This document shows, one piece after another, positions 9,591 through 21,483 of a DNA stretch of 64,000 nucleotides. The translations under genes were made by a program, and so were the position numbers. The notes under the pieces were generated by a model. That model was not told where the DNA came from, made no database searches, and saw nothing but the letters and a program-made list of their open reading frames with translations. Every line of letters starts with the position of its first letter. The stretch's first letter is position 1. Origin of the DNA: Monocercomonoides exilis (taxonomy: Eukaryota > Preaxostyla > Oxymonadida > Polymastigidae); assembly GCA_001643675.2 (NCBI GenBank), contig LSRY02000008.1, positions 1,127,501 through 1,191,500 on the forward strand, in the 5' to 3' direction.

Positions 9591-11499
9591 TCAGTTAATT
9601 TCCACGGAACGGTCCATGTCGTCTTCATCTTCTCGTTGTTTGATGAGTTGTTCACACTCTGGCTTGAGTTTGTAATGCAATACTCGGCCTTCTTTTCCAC
9701 CCATTCTCTTGTGCTCACATCTGTCTTTAATTGCCAGTTGGAATGATCGATAATTCTTGTATTCAACTTGTCTGAAACATAGTGCTTCAGAACGCCTCAA
9801 CCCATCTTTGAGTTTGTTGTTATGCTCCTGACAGAACACATCGATGACAGAGAGTGATGCTGCAATGATATCTTCCTTTGCCTCAGTTGTTGGAATAGCC
9901 CTTGTGTTGAAATTGGTGAGATCTTTGCTGAGGAAATAACAGAGAAGTTGTTCATAGAATTCATTATCGAAAGAGTTAGTGAAATCCTTGAAGAATGTGA
10001 GATTGTTCTTATATTTTGAGTTTCAATCACAAACAACATATCTTCTGTCACAAATCTCAATCTTTACTGGGTATGTGTGATTTGTCACAAATATGAAATT
10101 AGCTACGTTCTCAGCTGTTCTTCTCGGCTGATTCTTCTCATTGATTCTGTTTGTTGAATCCGTGATTAGACTCTTCAAGGCGTCAAAGTTAACTGTTCGA
10201 TCATCTCAAACATTCTTCAATTCGTTAAGAACAATCAGCATTTTCACTTCAACGATGGAGTTGAACTGTCCTGTCAGTTCTGCAATCTCTGTGACATTTG
10301 GACATGAATATCCAGCCAACAGTTCAACAAGAACATTTGTCCAGACATTCTTTCCAATCCCTTGCAAACCTTTGAAAACAAGTGATGTTTCTGCTTTTTT
10401 ACCAGGATTTTGAACAATTGACGAAATGCAACAGAGGATGAATTGATGGAGTTCTTCGTTGTCGTTAGCGAAAACTTCTCGTGTTAAATCAAGGAATGGT
10501 CTGATGATTTCGTTGTTTTGTTCGTTTGTCATTAGATATTTGAACCAATGTCTCAGAGAGAATATTCGAGGGTTATCTGACTAGAACTTCACCCCATCGA
10601 TCGATAGAACATGAGAGTATTGATCGAAAGCTGTCTCAACTGTGATAGTCTTTTTGTCATCATGCCGGAGTTTTATTGTTTTGAACAGTTTATGCATTAC
10701 TGATTTTGCATTGAATGATATCGAATAACAAGAGGGGTGAATGTCAAACTTTGTCACAATGAATTCCATCCTTGCTTCAACAAATCTCAGCACTTTTGTG
10801 AGATCTTCAGCGACTTCAGACAGTGAGGAGTATTGTTTTCGACAAGCTTTATCCCTGATTTCGGAAATGAGAACGATGAGTTGAGATCTATTTCATGAAC
10901 AGAAATCTCTCGTGGATGTTCTTCCTTTTGATCATTCTCTTTTCTGAGGAGTGGAATGATCACATCGTTGTAATATGATGGACTCCATCTCTTGACAATC
11001 TTTTGTAGAACAAATGGATGTGACTTGCAATCCCCGTACCTGTTTCGTTTCTTTTCATGGTGAGTGATTGCATTTGCTGTTTACGCGGCTGTGTCTTTTT
11101 CTTGAGTGAAAAGAAAATCTATCGATTGGTTGTGAAAACCCTTAATGTTGACGAAAGAGTTGAGGGCTGCAAATAACGGCAAAAGAGTTAACTCAGAATC
11201 AAGTGAAAGAGAACCTGTGTCGTTATGTATTTCAACATCTTTAGTCCATCGACAAGAACAAGAGCGATTATTGGAGACATTTCAACGATTCCATCTTGTG
11301 TGAAAAGATTGTGTGGTTCAGCTGCCATTGTTGCTGATGTATTCTCTGTTTTGAGGTCAATACCGAATACGTCAAGAACACTCTCAAGTGATGAAAGATC
11401 TCTGAGCTCTCTGTAATTGTTGAGGTGAATGTATTTGGGTCATTTTTTTTCATATCGTAACTTTGTTCGAAGAAAGATTTTTTTTTTAATAATTGTGGT
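9591..11499 (-). pseudogene. SF3 (D5-like) primase-helicase of a virus-like element, left copy
   Basis: This is the mirror of the gene at 17185-19093, with the same stops and frame change. The C-terminal part shows a Walker A loop (GLQGIGKN), a Walker B-like strand ending in VLNELKN, the superfamily-3 sensor region FVTNHTYPVKIE and the DRRY motif. This order is typical of D5/DUF5906-type helicases found in large DNA viruses, virophage-like elements and phage or plasmid replicons. The likely role is ATP-driven unwinding in replication of a mobile element. Because it is interrupted in both arms in the same way, the damage probably predates the inverted duplication or was spread by gene conversion. 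Confidence 0.7.
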
Positions 11500-11880
11500 A
11501 TGAGCAATTAAAAGCTCAAATATGTGTTTATAAATAAATAGAAAAAGAATCTTGATTGAAATTTTGAAAATCAAGTTAATTTGAGAAAATTTTGAAAATT
11601 CCATTATAACATTTAATTTTTGAGCTATTTCATTTATTTGAATTATGTGGAATCACAACAACTAACAAGTCCAATTATTGTTTACAGATAATTATAATTT
11701 GAATATGATTTAATGACACTTCTTTTTTTAAAGCTTCGAATTAACTTTCATTTGAAAATGAATGATTGATTGATTTACAAAATTTGGAAGCAAAATTGAT
11801 GAATCTAATATTTTTAGTTATATTTTTTTAAACTTAAGTTATGTTATGAACGATGAACATTCGATTAAGTGCGATTTGAG

Positions 11881-12252
11881 AAGTATTAAAATATAAAATT
11901 GATATGGAATTTTGAAACAAATGAATGAGATAATGGAATTAAATGTGAAAAGAAATATAAAATGAAAGATGAAAGTTATTGATCAGTTTATGAAAAGAAA
12001 TGAAATATGAATAGCATGGTAACTACTGTTTTTTTGATAATTTCTCTTTGTTTTTCATCGTTTTCTTCATATTTCTTCGAATAAAACATTTCACATTACT
12101 TACTTTGTTGAGAAATTTATTGTTTTTGAGATGTGCACTTCATTTTTCATTGAGAATAACAATAATCAATCTGAATTTTCAAGAGATCTTTTCCTTTTTT
12201 AAGAAGTTTGAAAGAAGAACTCGAAAAACAAAAAACATTAAGTTGATGTTTA
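11881..12252. other. AT-rich spacer between nested repeats
   Basis: Very AT-rich sequence lies between the end of the outer inverted-repeat arm and the start of the inner palindrome. An open stretch from about 12048 runs on into the repeat but is Phe/Leu/Lys-rich and looks non-coding. Confidence 0.4.
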
Positions 12253-13329
12253 GGCATAGGTTCAAACGCGTTCCTTTTGCAATTTGCGTTTATAAACCAT
12301 CAGATTATAACGAATTAATAGATAATAATTATTTAAAAACTTTTTATGGACCGATTTTTCGAAAAAAATTTTTCTTGTTGAAAAAAATGACTTTTGAAAA
12401 ATGACCCATAAAAACATGAATTTCAATAAAATTTATTCAAATTTAAAAGAAAACGAGATTTTTACACATCCAATGTGCTTTTATAATAATATAAATTTAT
12501 TTTATTAATTAATTTTCATCAAAAAAATATAAATCATAAATAAAAAATTTAATTAAATATCTTTGATCTAACCTACAATAAAATTTTTAATATCTGGAAA
12601 ATTTGAATATGCTGTTTTAGTTAAAATAGAACCTAAAAGTGTGTAATTCGTTCACTTTTATATGTTAATATAAGTATATTATTATATGCTAACTTGTATA
12701 ATATTGAAAACAGATTTTCTTCACAGTTTCATTAAAGTGTGCTTTTTGACTTTAATTTTCATTAGCGTGCAGATGTGTGTGATTATTTTTGACATCGTAA
12801 TGATTCATTCAAAAAATTCGGATGAAAATAGTTCCTTGAATATCTACAAAAGAACGCTGAAAAGAGAAAAGGCTTGTGAAAGACGTCGTCATATTTTTTG
12901 AATCAAAAACTTTTGTTTTGAAAAGAGTTGTGATGCTTTTTACATGAAAATGCAAAATATCTTTCCAATGACAACCAACCTTTGAAAAATCAACACTACG
13001 AAAAAAGTTATGATTTCAAAAATAATCACCCATGTTAATTTCAAAATTGGTTTCAACGGAACGCAAAAGGTATTATATGATTCATAATATCAAATAAATA
13101 TTCATTTTGTTTTTTTCTTTCAAATATTTTCTTTTCCTTTGATATGTTAATGTATTTTTTTATTAGACTCGATCAAAACATGCGTTTATGAATTAATCTT
13201 GCAAAAATTAACAATAATCACACAAAATAATTCAATGTCGAATTATAACAACAATGAACTTTATAAAAGATTGTCATTTTTATGTTTTTTTTAAAAAAAA
13301 TGAAAAATGAGATTGATTTTGTTTTTCAA
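12253..13329 (+). repeat. Left arm of inner palindrome (with 259-bp insertion)
   Basis: It pairs with 13435-14252. The first part (12253-12775) and the last part (13035-13329) match the other arm almost perfectly, and 12776-13034 is absent from it. Both arms contain a 50-codon open end encoding HRFKRVPFAICVYKPSDYNE, which may be a relic of a gene. The central unpaired loop is about 105 nt (13330-13434). Confidence 0.8.
12776..13034. mobile_element. MITE-like 259-bp insertion
   Basis: The two palindrome arms are identical on both sides of this block, and the other arm has an uninterrupted joint (GCAGATG directly followed by TTAATTTC), so this is a recent insertion with a visible empty site. 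Its ends are imperfect inverted repeats: TGTGTGATTATTTTTGACAT at the left, and the complement of GGGTGATTATTTTTGAAATC at the right. An ATG flanks both sides and could be a 3-nt target duplication. There is no coding capacity. Related ends occur at 8.4, 40.9-41.4, 55.3 and 56.1 kb. Confidence 0.7.
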
Positions 13330-13434
13330 TCTGAATTGTTTTCATTTCATTTTCCATTTTCATATTTTCCATCCATTTGCACATCATTTGGCATGGTTCT
13401 TCTTCACTTCCACATATTACAACATCTTATCCAC

Positions 13435-14252
13435 TTGAAAAACAAAATCAATCTCATTTTTCATTTTTTTTAAAAAAAACATAAAAATGACAATCTTTTA
13501 TAAAGTTCATTGTTGTTATAATTCGACATTGAATTATTTTGTGTGATTATTGTTAATTTTTGCAAGATTAATTCATAAACGCATGTTTTGATCGAGTCTA
13601 ATAAAAAAATACATTAACATATCAAAGGAAAAGAAAATATTTGAAAGAAAAAAACAAAATGAATATTTATTTGATATTATGAATCATATAATACCTTTTG
13701 CGTTCCGTTGAAACCAATTTTGAAATTAACATCTGCACGCTAATGAAAATTAAAGTCAAAAAGCACACTTTAATGAAACTGTGAAGAAAATCTGTTTTCA
13801 ATATTATACAAGTTAGCATATAATAATATACTTATATTAACATATAAAAGTGAACGAATTACACACTTTTAGGTTCTATTTTAACTAAAACAGCATATTC
13901 AAATTTTCCAGATATTAAAAATTTTATTGTAGGTTAGATCAAAGATATTTAATTAAATTTTTTATTTATGATTTATATTTTTTTGATGAAAATTAATTAA
14001 TAAAATAAATTTATATTATTATAAAAGCACATTGGATGTGTAAAAATCTCGTTTTCTTTTAAATTTGAATAAATTTTATTGAAATTCATGTTTTTATGGG
14101 TCATTTTTCAAAAGTCATTTTTTTCAACAAGAAAAATTTTTTTCGAAAAATCGGTCCATAAAAAGTTTTTAAATAATTATTATCTATTAATTCGTTATAA
14201 TCTGATGGTTTATAAACGCAAATTGCAAAAGGAACGCGTTTGAACCTATGCC
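13435..14252 (-). repeat. Right arm of inner palindrome
   Basis: This is the reverse complement of the left arm minus the 259-bp insertion. The end at 14252 coincides with the point where the sequence stops matching 12253. It is AT-rich with no gene beyond the mirrored 50-codon stretch. Confidence 0.8.
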
Positions 14253-14483
14253 GATGTTTATTAAAATATATGACTTGCAACAGCAATAACAATTTTTCAA
14301 TTTCCATTTATTTGCAAATATGAAAAATGAAAAGAAAAAGATAAAACAAATAAAAAAGGTGAGGAAAAATATGTTAAATCAATGAAAGTCAAAAAGAATG
14401 CATCTTATTGATAAGCTTCGTTTTATTCACAAACGTTTGGCATATTTATTGTTCCATTCAGTCTGCTCCAGAAACCTGAAAAG

Positions 14484-15550
14484 TTAACAAAAAAACATTT
14501 TTCCATAACCACTTGCTTTGCATTTCTGGAACTCGCACCCACTGATCCTGACACATGACGAAATCGAATAAGTATACATTCCTCCACCACCATAATTTTG
14601 GGCAGTACATGTATTGAACGAATTGTTCTCAATATTGATTGAACTGATCGAACGGCACATAATTCCTCCGCCATCATAATGCGCATAACAATCATTGAAC
14701 GAACAAAACTTCACTGAAAGTGTTCCTGATGTCTTGCTATACATGTAAATTGCTCCACCATTTGAAGCTCCATCTGAATAAGAAGTTCCTGACCCAGTGG
14801 TTTTTGACCCATTCCACACACACCAAGTGAATGAATTTGCCCCATTGTCTGTCTGATTCTGTCTCGCTGGCTTCGATGGATTTCCTTCGCTCCCGTTGAC
14901 TGCAACATTCTGAGACCGATAGCACCTGACAAACGAGGTATTCGAGGCAGCCAACGAAGATGAAGGGCTGTTCAGCGAGGGGACAATTCCCCCATCATAA
15001 ACATCCCACACCGACACAAATTCACATCCACTCATCAGAAATGATGTTTGACCCAACTCTTCATCCAGATGTGATATTTTTGGTGGATTTGTGGAGATGT
15101 TGAAGAAGGTCAGCTGGGTGAGAGATACGAGGCGTGTCAGGGGAGGTGCCAGAAACGGGGCTGAAGATACACAAAAAGATGAGAAATGAGTCTCTCTCAC
15201 CAATACACTCCCTCCTCTTTCGCTTTCTTCTTCTCTTCCTTCTCCTCTTCCTTCTCCATCTCTTCCTTCACCTCCTCGCTGTCCTCATCTCTCTCTTCCT
15301 TCATCTCTTCAATGTGATATTCCTTGGTAACCAAAAATATGCCCAAATCCCTTTTCTTGTCTCTTTCTGCTGCATATGTTATGAATCTCATAAAAAAAAT
15401 ATAACAGACCTTCGCTGTCAGTGCATTTTTATAATTAATAATCCTATAAAGCTCTTTCCCAAGTTGTACCCACCGATTGACCTTCAGTAGCCATCTTCTG
15501 ATGTTATTCTGCTTTTCTTCGCCACTTTTGGAAAATGCCTGCAAAAACAC
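14484..15550 (-). pseudogene. Truncated beta-helix surface-protein copy
   Basis: 14484-15203 encodes about 240 residues clearly homologous to the N-terminal region of the gene at 22-31 kb. Shared features are FFNIST, CDAYDGGIVPSLNSP-like, SGGAIYMY, and the rungs NNSFNTCTA with YGGGMYTY. The frame is lost just after CEFQKCKA, where the next rung should begin. Upstream (15197-15550) another frame encodes a charged segment containing NRWVQLGKELYRII, resembling the segment that precedes the beta-helix in other truncated copies. The two parts are in different frames, so a frameshift or splice lies near 15200. The copy lacks all later modules, the TM segment and the kinase-like tail. Confidence 0.75.
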
Positions 15551-16806
15551 TTTTGTCTAAGCAAGTGAAATAATAATAATAATAATAAAATCAAAGGAAA
15601 AATGCTGCCAAATAAAAAAACGCACACACATAAAGAAAATAAAATTTATTCCTTTATTGCTCGTCAATCTCTACTTCTTCTTTGGTCAAAGAATCGACAG
15701 ATTCATTGTCCTCCTCATTGCTTCTATCATCTCCAACAAAAACAAAGTGTGCTATTATCTCCATTCTCAAAGATTATTCTTTTAATTAATATTCTGAGGG
15801 ATGTCCTCATCTTCTTTTTCAAACTTTCCCCAAATTTTTGAATTTTATCAGAATAAAATTCATTTCTCCAAAATTTTCATCTAAAACCCCTTCCCTTTCA
15901 TCCATCTCCTCTTTTTATTTCTTTTCTCTTGATTCATCTCCTCATCTCCTCATCTCTTCATCTCTTCATCTCTTCATCCCATTCCTTCCAATTCACATCC
16001 CCATTCCCTGCCATATTTCCTCTCTCCAAATTCGAAAACATTCCATCTCTTCTTCGACCCATCCAAAACCATCAATGCACTCCCCCTTTTTCGCCCTTCT
16101 TCTCCCAAAGCTTCATCAAATTAAAAGTCTTTTCATTCCATTTGCTCGCAATTTGGCTAAACTTCAACCGCAGCTGCAGAGGCTTGAACATTATTTTTCT
16201 GCTGAAAAAAAAACATATAACGAGTGCAATTTTACGTTTTTTAGCTCCAAATCGAAAAGCGCAGAATCATCGTTCTTATCTTCTTTGTTAAAGTTCAATG
16301 GCTGTTCGGCGTCTGCTGCAGCTGTATTTTTTTAAACAAACCAAAGGAGAAGAAGAAGAAGAGGAAGATGACGAAGACGACAATGAGGAAGAGAAAGAAG
16401 AGGAGGAAGAAGAAGCTGATGAAGAAGCAATGAAGATGAATGTATAAATAATCTTGGTGGAATAGCCTGTTTTGTCTCTTCGGGATTAAGTCCGAGTGCT
16501 TCTCAGCTCCTCCATTCCTTTGCAACCATCCTTCCAAAGCTCCTCCTTTCCATCGCTCTCTCACATGGACTATTCCTTCTTTTCTCTCTTTGCTCCTCTA
16601 CACCCGACTGCAAAACCACGCAGCGTCTATCTGCGTTTTCATCATTTTCCCAGGAATCCCCTTTAACTTTGCCTCCTTCTCCATTTCTCATTCAACATTC
16701 CCTCTTCATCTCCATCCATTTCTTGCCACTGCTCAGCGCTCAAAAAGCTTGTAACCACCCCAACCTTCATTTCCGCCTTCCATTTCTGCTTCTCCAAAAT
16801 TTCACA
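15551..16806. other. Interval without a supported gene
   Basis: It contains pyrimidine-rich tracts at 15880-16080 (ATCTCTTC repeats) and a GAA/GAG tract at 16340-16430. Open stretches on both strands reach 165 codons but are Ser/Phe/Leu- or Lys/Glu-rich products of the biased composition. The - strand around 16500-16690 has a more ordinary translation but no recognisable motif. Confidence 0.35.
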
Positions 16807-17184
16807 AATCGCACTTAATCGAATGTTCATCGTTCATAACATAACTTAAGTTTAAAAAAATATAACTAAAAATATTAGATTCATCAATTTTGCTTCCAAA
16901 TTTTGTAAATCAATCAATCATTCATTTTCAAATGAAAGTTAATTCGAAGCTTTAAAAAAAGAAGTGTCATTAAATCATATTCAAATTATAATTATCTGTA
17001 AACAATAATTGGACTTGTTAGTTGTTGTGATTCCACATAATTCAAATAAATGAAATAGCTCAAAAATTAAATGTTATAATGGAATTTTCAAAATTTTCTC
17101 AAATTAACTTGATTTTCAAAATTTCAATCAAGATTCTTTTTCTATTTATTTATAAACACATATTTGAGCTTTTAATTGCTCATA

Positions 17185-19093
17185 CCACAATTATTAAAAA
17201 AAAAATCTTTCTTCGAACAAAGTTACGATATGAAAAAAAATGACCCAAATACATTCACCTCAACAATTACAGAGAGCTCAGAGATCTTTCATCACTTGAG
17301 AGTGTTCTTGACGTATTCGGTATTGACCTCAAAACAGAGAATACATCAGCAACAATGGCAGCTGAACCACACAATCTTTTCACACAAGATGGAATCGTTG
17401 AAATGTCTCCAATAATCGCTCTTGTTCTTGTCGATGGACTCAAAGATGTTGAAATACATAACGACACAGGTTCTCTTTCACTTGATTCTGAGTTAACTCT
17501 TTTGCCGTTATTTGCAGCCCTCAACTCTTTCGTCAACATTAAGGGTTTTCACAACCAATCGATAGATTTTCTTTTCACTCAAGAAAAAGACACAGCCGCG
17601 TAAACAGCAAATGCAATCACTCACCATGAAAAGAAACGAAACAGGTACGGGGATTGCAAGTCACATCCATTTGTTCTACAAAAGATTGTCAAGAGATGGA
17701 GTCCATCATATTACAACGATGTGATCATTCCACTCCTCAGAAAAGAGAATGATCAAAAGGAAGAACATCCACGAGAGATTTCTGTTCATGAAATAGATCT
17801 CAACTCATCGTTCTCATTTCCGAAATCAGGGATAAAGCTTGTCGAAAACAATACTCCTCACTGTCTGAAGTCGCTGAAGATCTCACAAAAGTGCTGAGAT
17901 TTGTTGAAGCAAGGATGGAATTCATTGTGACAAAGTTTGACATTCACCCCTCTTGTTATTCGATATCATTCAATGCAAAATCAGTAATGCATAAACTGTT
18001 CAAAACAATAAAACTCCGGCATGATGACAAAAAGACTATCACAGTTGAGACAGCTTTCGATCAATACTCTCATGTTCTATCGATCGATGGGGTGAAGTTC
18101 TAGTCAGATAACCCTCGAATATTCTCTCTGAGACATTGGTTCAAATATCTAATGACAAACGAACAAAACAACGAAATCATCAGACCATTCCTTGATTTAA
18201 CACGAGAAGTTTTCGCTAACGACAACGAAGAACTCCATCAATTCATCCTCTGTTGCATTTCGTCAATTGTTCAAAATCCTGGTAAAAAAGCAGAAACATC
18301 ACTTGTTTTCAAAGGTTTGCAAGGGATTGGAAAGAATGTCTGGACAAATGTTCTTGTTGAACTGTTGGCTGGATATTCATGTCCAAATGTCACAGAGATT
18401 GCAGAACTGACAGGACAGTTCAACTCCATCGTTGAAGTGAAAATGCTGATTGTTCTTAACGAATTGAAGAATGTTTGAGATGATCGAACAGTTAACTTTG
18501 ACGCCTTGAAGAGTCTAATCACGGATTCAACAAACAGAATCAATGAGAAGAATCAGCCGAGAAGAACAGCTGAGAACGTAGCTAATTTCATATTTGTGAC
18601 AAATCACACATACCCAGTAAAGATTGAGATTTGTGACAGAAGATATGTTGTTTGTGATTGAAACTCAAAATATAAGAACAATCTCACATTCTTCAAGGAT
18701 TTCACTAACTCTTTCGATAATGAATTCTATGAACAACTTCTCTGTTATTTCCTCAGCAAAGATCTCACCAATTTCAACACAAGGGCTATTCCAACAACTG
18801 AGGCAAAGGAAGATATCATTGCAGCATCACTCTCTGTCATCGATGTGTTCTGTCAGGAGCATAACAACAAACTCAAAGATGGGTTGAGGCGTTCTGAAGC
18901 ACTATGTTTCAGACAAGTTGAATACAAGAATTATCGATCATTCCAACTGGCAATTAAAGACAGATGTGAGCACAAGAGAATGGGTGGAAAAGAAGGCCGA
19001 GTATTGCATTACAAACTCAAGCCAGAGTGTGAACAACTCATCAAACAACGAGAAGATGAAGACGACATGGACCGTTCCGTGGAAATTAACTGA
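17185..19093 (+). pseudogene. SF3 (D5-like) primase-helicase of a virus-like element, right copy
   Basis: Two frames contribute. 17185 to about 17850 (with TGA near 17221 and TAA at 17601-17603) encodes an N-terminal region. About 17800 to 19093 encodes the rest, with TAG at 18101-18103 and TGA at 18476-18478 and 18659-18661. In the second part, Walker A GLQGIGKN is near 18313-18336, the Walker B-like strand VLNELKN is just before the first TGA, and FVTNHTYPVKIE plus DRRY follow. The end is a basic/acidic tail. Family knowledge: D5-type SF3 helicases drive replication of DNA viruses, virophages and some transposon-like elements. No polymerase, capsid or integrase was recognised nearby, so the element may be partial. 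The stops suggest decay; readthrough is an alternative. Confidence 0.7.
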
Positions 19094-19594
19094 ACATATT
19101 CGTTTTTTTTTGGAAATCATTATTACAAAAACAATACAACTGATGTGTGCTACCAACGATACCACGTGGCAATGTGTCAAAATGATGATACAGTCGAAAA
19201 TAAATAAAAACCCTCAAAGTCATGCCAAATAAAGGGAAAAGCATCCATGTTAGCAGAAATGGAATGTTGGCAGCTCTTTTCAGATGAAATTAAAAGATCC
19301 AGTCCACCAGGACACTAGTGTACGCTTCCAGCACAGAGATTTAGCAAATATTTCCCTTCCCCAAGCATCTCGATATTTCCAAAATTTGGTATCCTGACTT
19401 CCGATTAACACTTTTTCCGAGGAAAAATATAGACGTTGGCGATCCACAACAATGCCATTTGTTCAAAAAATATTGTTGTTGGAAATCAACTATAACATCA
19501 TCATGGACCACTGTCCTTAACAATCAACGATTCAATTAACGTGTTCAGTCAGTTATATTTCATTAATTAACACATTTATCCCAATCAAGCTTGT

Positions 19595-19813
19595 TCAGGC
19601 AATAACCATTAACTTTTCTGTCTACTCATCTAACAGCTCATCATTTTCGATAAGCTTTCTCCTCAATATCTTAATCAACTTCTTCTGTTTTTCAGTAACA
19701 TGTTCGTTGTAATACATAGTTTCTTCTTTGCGTTTTTCCTGAAACTGTTTAATTTGTTTCTGTTAAGCCGCTTTAGCTTCTTCCACAGTTGCGTATATCT
19801 TCTTCCAACCCAT
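19595..19813 (-). pseudogene. Mirror copy of the Lys/Gln-rich ORF
   Basis: It is equivalent to 8871-9089 with the same internal TAA and TAG. Retention of both stops in both arms shows that they were shared before, or homogenised after, the duplication. Confidence 0.4.
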
Positions 19814-19893
19814 TTACTATAAAACAAAAAACAAAATCAATTATTTTTATTTGCGATTTCCATCAACGATCACACCAACGATAACACACAAAT

Positions 19894-20055
19894 TCACCAC
19901 TTATTTACCAACTTGAACACAACTCCAGTTAATCTTTCAGTTAATCTTTTAGCTAATTCTTCTTCTTGGAGATATGGAATATCGGCAATAGATATATCTT
20001 GATAACACTTATCAATAACTCCATCTTTATCGAACATCACTGAATATCTAATCAT
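19894..20055 (-). CDS. 53-aa element ORF, intact here
   Basis: It starts at the ATG of MIRYSVMFDKDGVIDKCYQD and ends FKLVNKW-TGA. The rest is a compact acidic/hydrophobic sequence (IADIPYLQEEELAKRL). The left-arm copy has a TGA at codon 3. It lies at the outer end of the virus-like segment, pointing inward, about 80 nt upstream of the Lys/Gln-rich ORF on the same strand. A GTAAAT...TTTTATAG stretch lies between them and could be an intron, but joining them did not give an obviously better frame. Function unknown. Confidence 0.45.
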   Translation of the reverse strand: MIRYSVMFDKDGVIDKCYQDISIADIPYLQEEELAKRLTERLTGVVFKLVNKW

Positions 20056-20220
20056 GATAAACCCCCTAAGAGTATCAGCAACAACTCTCGATCTCTATCT
20101 TATAATCATTGCCTATTCAACTTATAATTCAAGATGATAACTACAACATGATATTCATAAATCGATATTATTGAATGACCTAATCGAGATGGATCCATAG
20201 CGGGAATACCATATCTCTTT

Positions 20221-21297
20221 TTCATCCAAAAAAATTGAATGAAACCAAATCATACTATTTAGGAGTCAAACCTCTTGTCAAACATTACACACTTATCAAC
20301 AACAGGTATTCTTTTAAATCGCATTGCAACATTTCAATATGAGAATTAAGAATGTCTTTTTCAAAATATAACGATTCAGAAGTTGAATTCTTTGAATATT
20401 AATGTATTTGATTAGCAATGACCAAATATTTATTGACATGAAACCAAAAAGTGTTGGAATAAGCGAGTAGTTAATGAAAAATACAACATCAGCCATTATC
20501 ATTCATAACTGGATGTCATTCAAATGATCATTATTATCATTTCTGACATTTTGAATTCAAAATTGAAATTTCATTTCAATGTGCAACAGCTTTTGAAAAA
20601 TTACAGTTTTTCACAAATGAAGTGTTTTTGAAATGTTGGCGAAATGTCAAAACCATGAAATAAAACTTTTCTCAAAATATAAGTATTATTAATGAAAAAG
20701 AAATGTGAACCTGCAAGAGTTACATGAAATGCAGTCATATTGAATAGCTCTTATAAATCAGAGCATTCCATTGATTACAATATAATAAAAAAAAGTCAGG
20801 GGGAAAAAAAATGATAAGCTCCATTTCAGAAATATCGAAAATAGAATAAATATTCACAGAAACAATTCTTTCTTGGATTTTCAAACAATTTGTTTGTTTA
20901 TTGAAATTTTTGAGTGCGTGTTAATCGAAATATAATGGAAAAAATTCACAAAAATAAATTATTGATTCTGTTGACTCATTCTCTAAAAAAGAAAAAGAAT
21001 AAAAATAAAATAAAAAATAAAAAAAAAAAAATAAAACCAAGGAGTTGAAAAGGACCGAATTTGCGAAGTGAAAGAAACCAATAAATAAACAAACAAATAA
21101 AAAAGAAAGCATTTGTCTTTCTGTATTATAGAATCATATGTTGAATAAATCAAATGGAAGGTTTCAGTTGGCTGGTGAAATGCTAAAAATTATTCAGTTA
21201 GGAACCCTCTCCCTCCCCCTCTTCTATTTTTTCCCCCTCCACAAATACCTGGCCTTTTTTGTCATCTCAGAAACAAACAGTTTCAATTGTGATTAAA
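20221..21297. other. AT-rich interval
   Basis: No supported gene. A poly-A/AAATA stretch lies at 20990-21045. A pyrimidine-rich run ending in GTCATCTCAG at 21200-21269 resembles a 3' splice site in front of the short frame that follows. Confidence 0.4.
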
Positions 21298-21483
21298 ATG
21301 TTTCTTGTTCCAACCAGACAAATCAAATGCACCAGATCGCCAATAATCCGAAATCTTGAAAAGAAACTTGATGCTCCAATAATAACTTTCGAAAAGGCTC
21401 GTTTTCAAAAAATATTGCCCAACTGGATCACCATTCATAATGTCAATGCAGCTGACCCTTTCTTCGTTCAAACTTTTCGATGA
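21298..21483 (+). CDS. Short hypothetical frame, possibly an exon
   Basis: It encodes 61 residues from the ATG at 21298 (MFLVPTRQIKCTRSPIIRNL) with mixed composition and a normal-looking end (ADPFFVQTFR-TGA). The open frame extends upstream to a CAG preceded by a long pyrimidine tract (21200-21268), so this may be a last exon whose upstream part is elsewhere. The opposite strand is also open for 62 codons. No family is recognised. Confidence 0.3.
   Translation: MFLVPTRQIKCTRSPIIRNLEKKLDAPIITFEKARFQKILPNWITIHNVNAADPFFVQTFR

Larger units (their letters stand above)
8465..11880 (+). repeat. Left arm of about 3.4-kb inverted repeat
   Basis: This segment is the reverse complement of 16807-20220 (paired coordinates sum to about 28684). 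Interior parts are almost identical, including shared in-frame stops in the helicase gene. The outermost 250 nt differ at several bases and one indel. The arm contains, outward to inward, a small ORF (broken here), the ORF at 8871-9089, an uncharacterised 400-nt stretch and the primase-helicase on the - strand. At the inner end identity stops abruptly near 11880/16807. Confidence 0.85.
16807..20220 (-). repeat. Right arm of about 3.4-kb inverted repeat
   Basis: It mirrors 8465-11880. This arm keeps the intact version of the outer small ORF. The outer boundary at 20220 is where the match to the left arm ends. No short terminal repeat or target duplication was evident at the outer edges. Confidence 0.85.

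Noticed and set aside
12048-12404. 118-codon ORF entering the inner palindrome
   Set aside because: Most of it is AT-driven Phe/Leu/Lys sequence. Only the last 50 codons recur in the mirror arm, as expected from the repeat itself.
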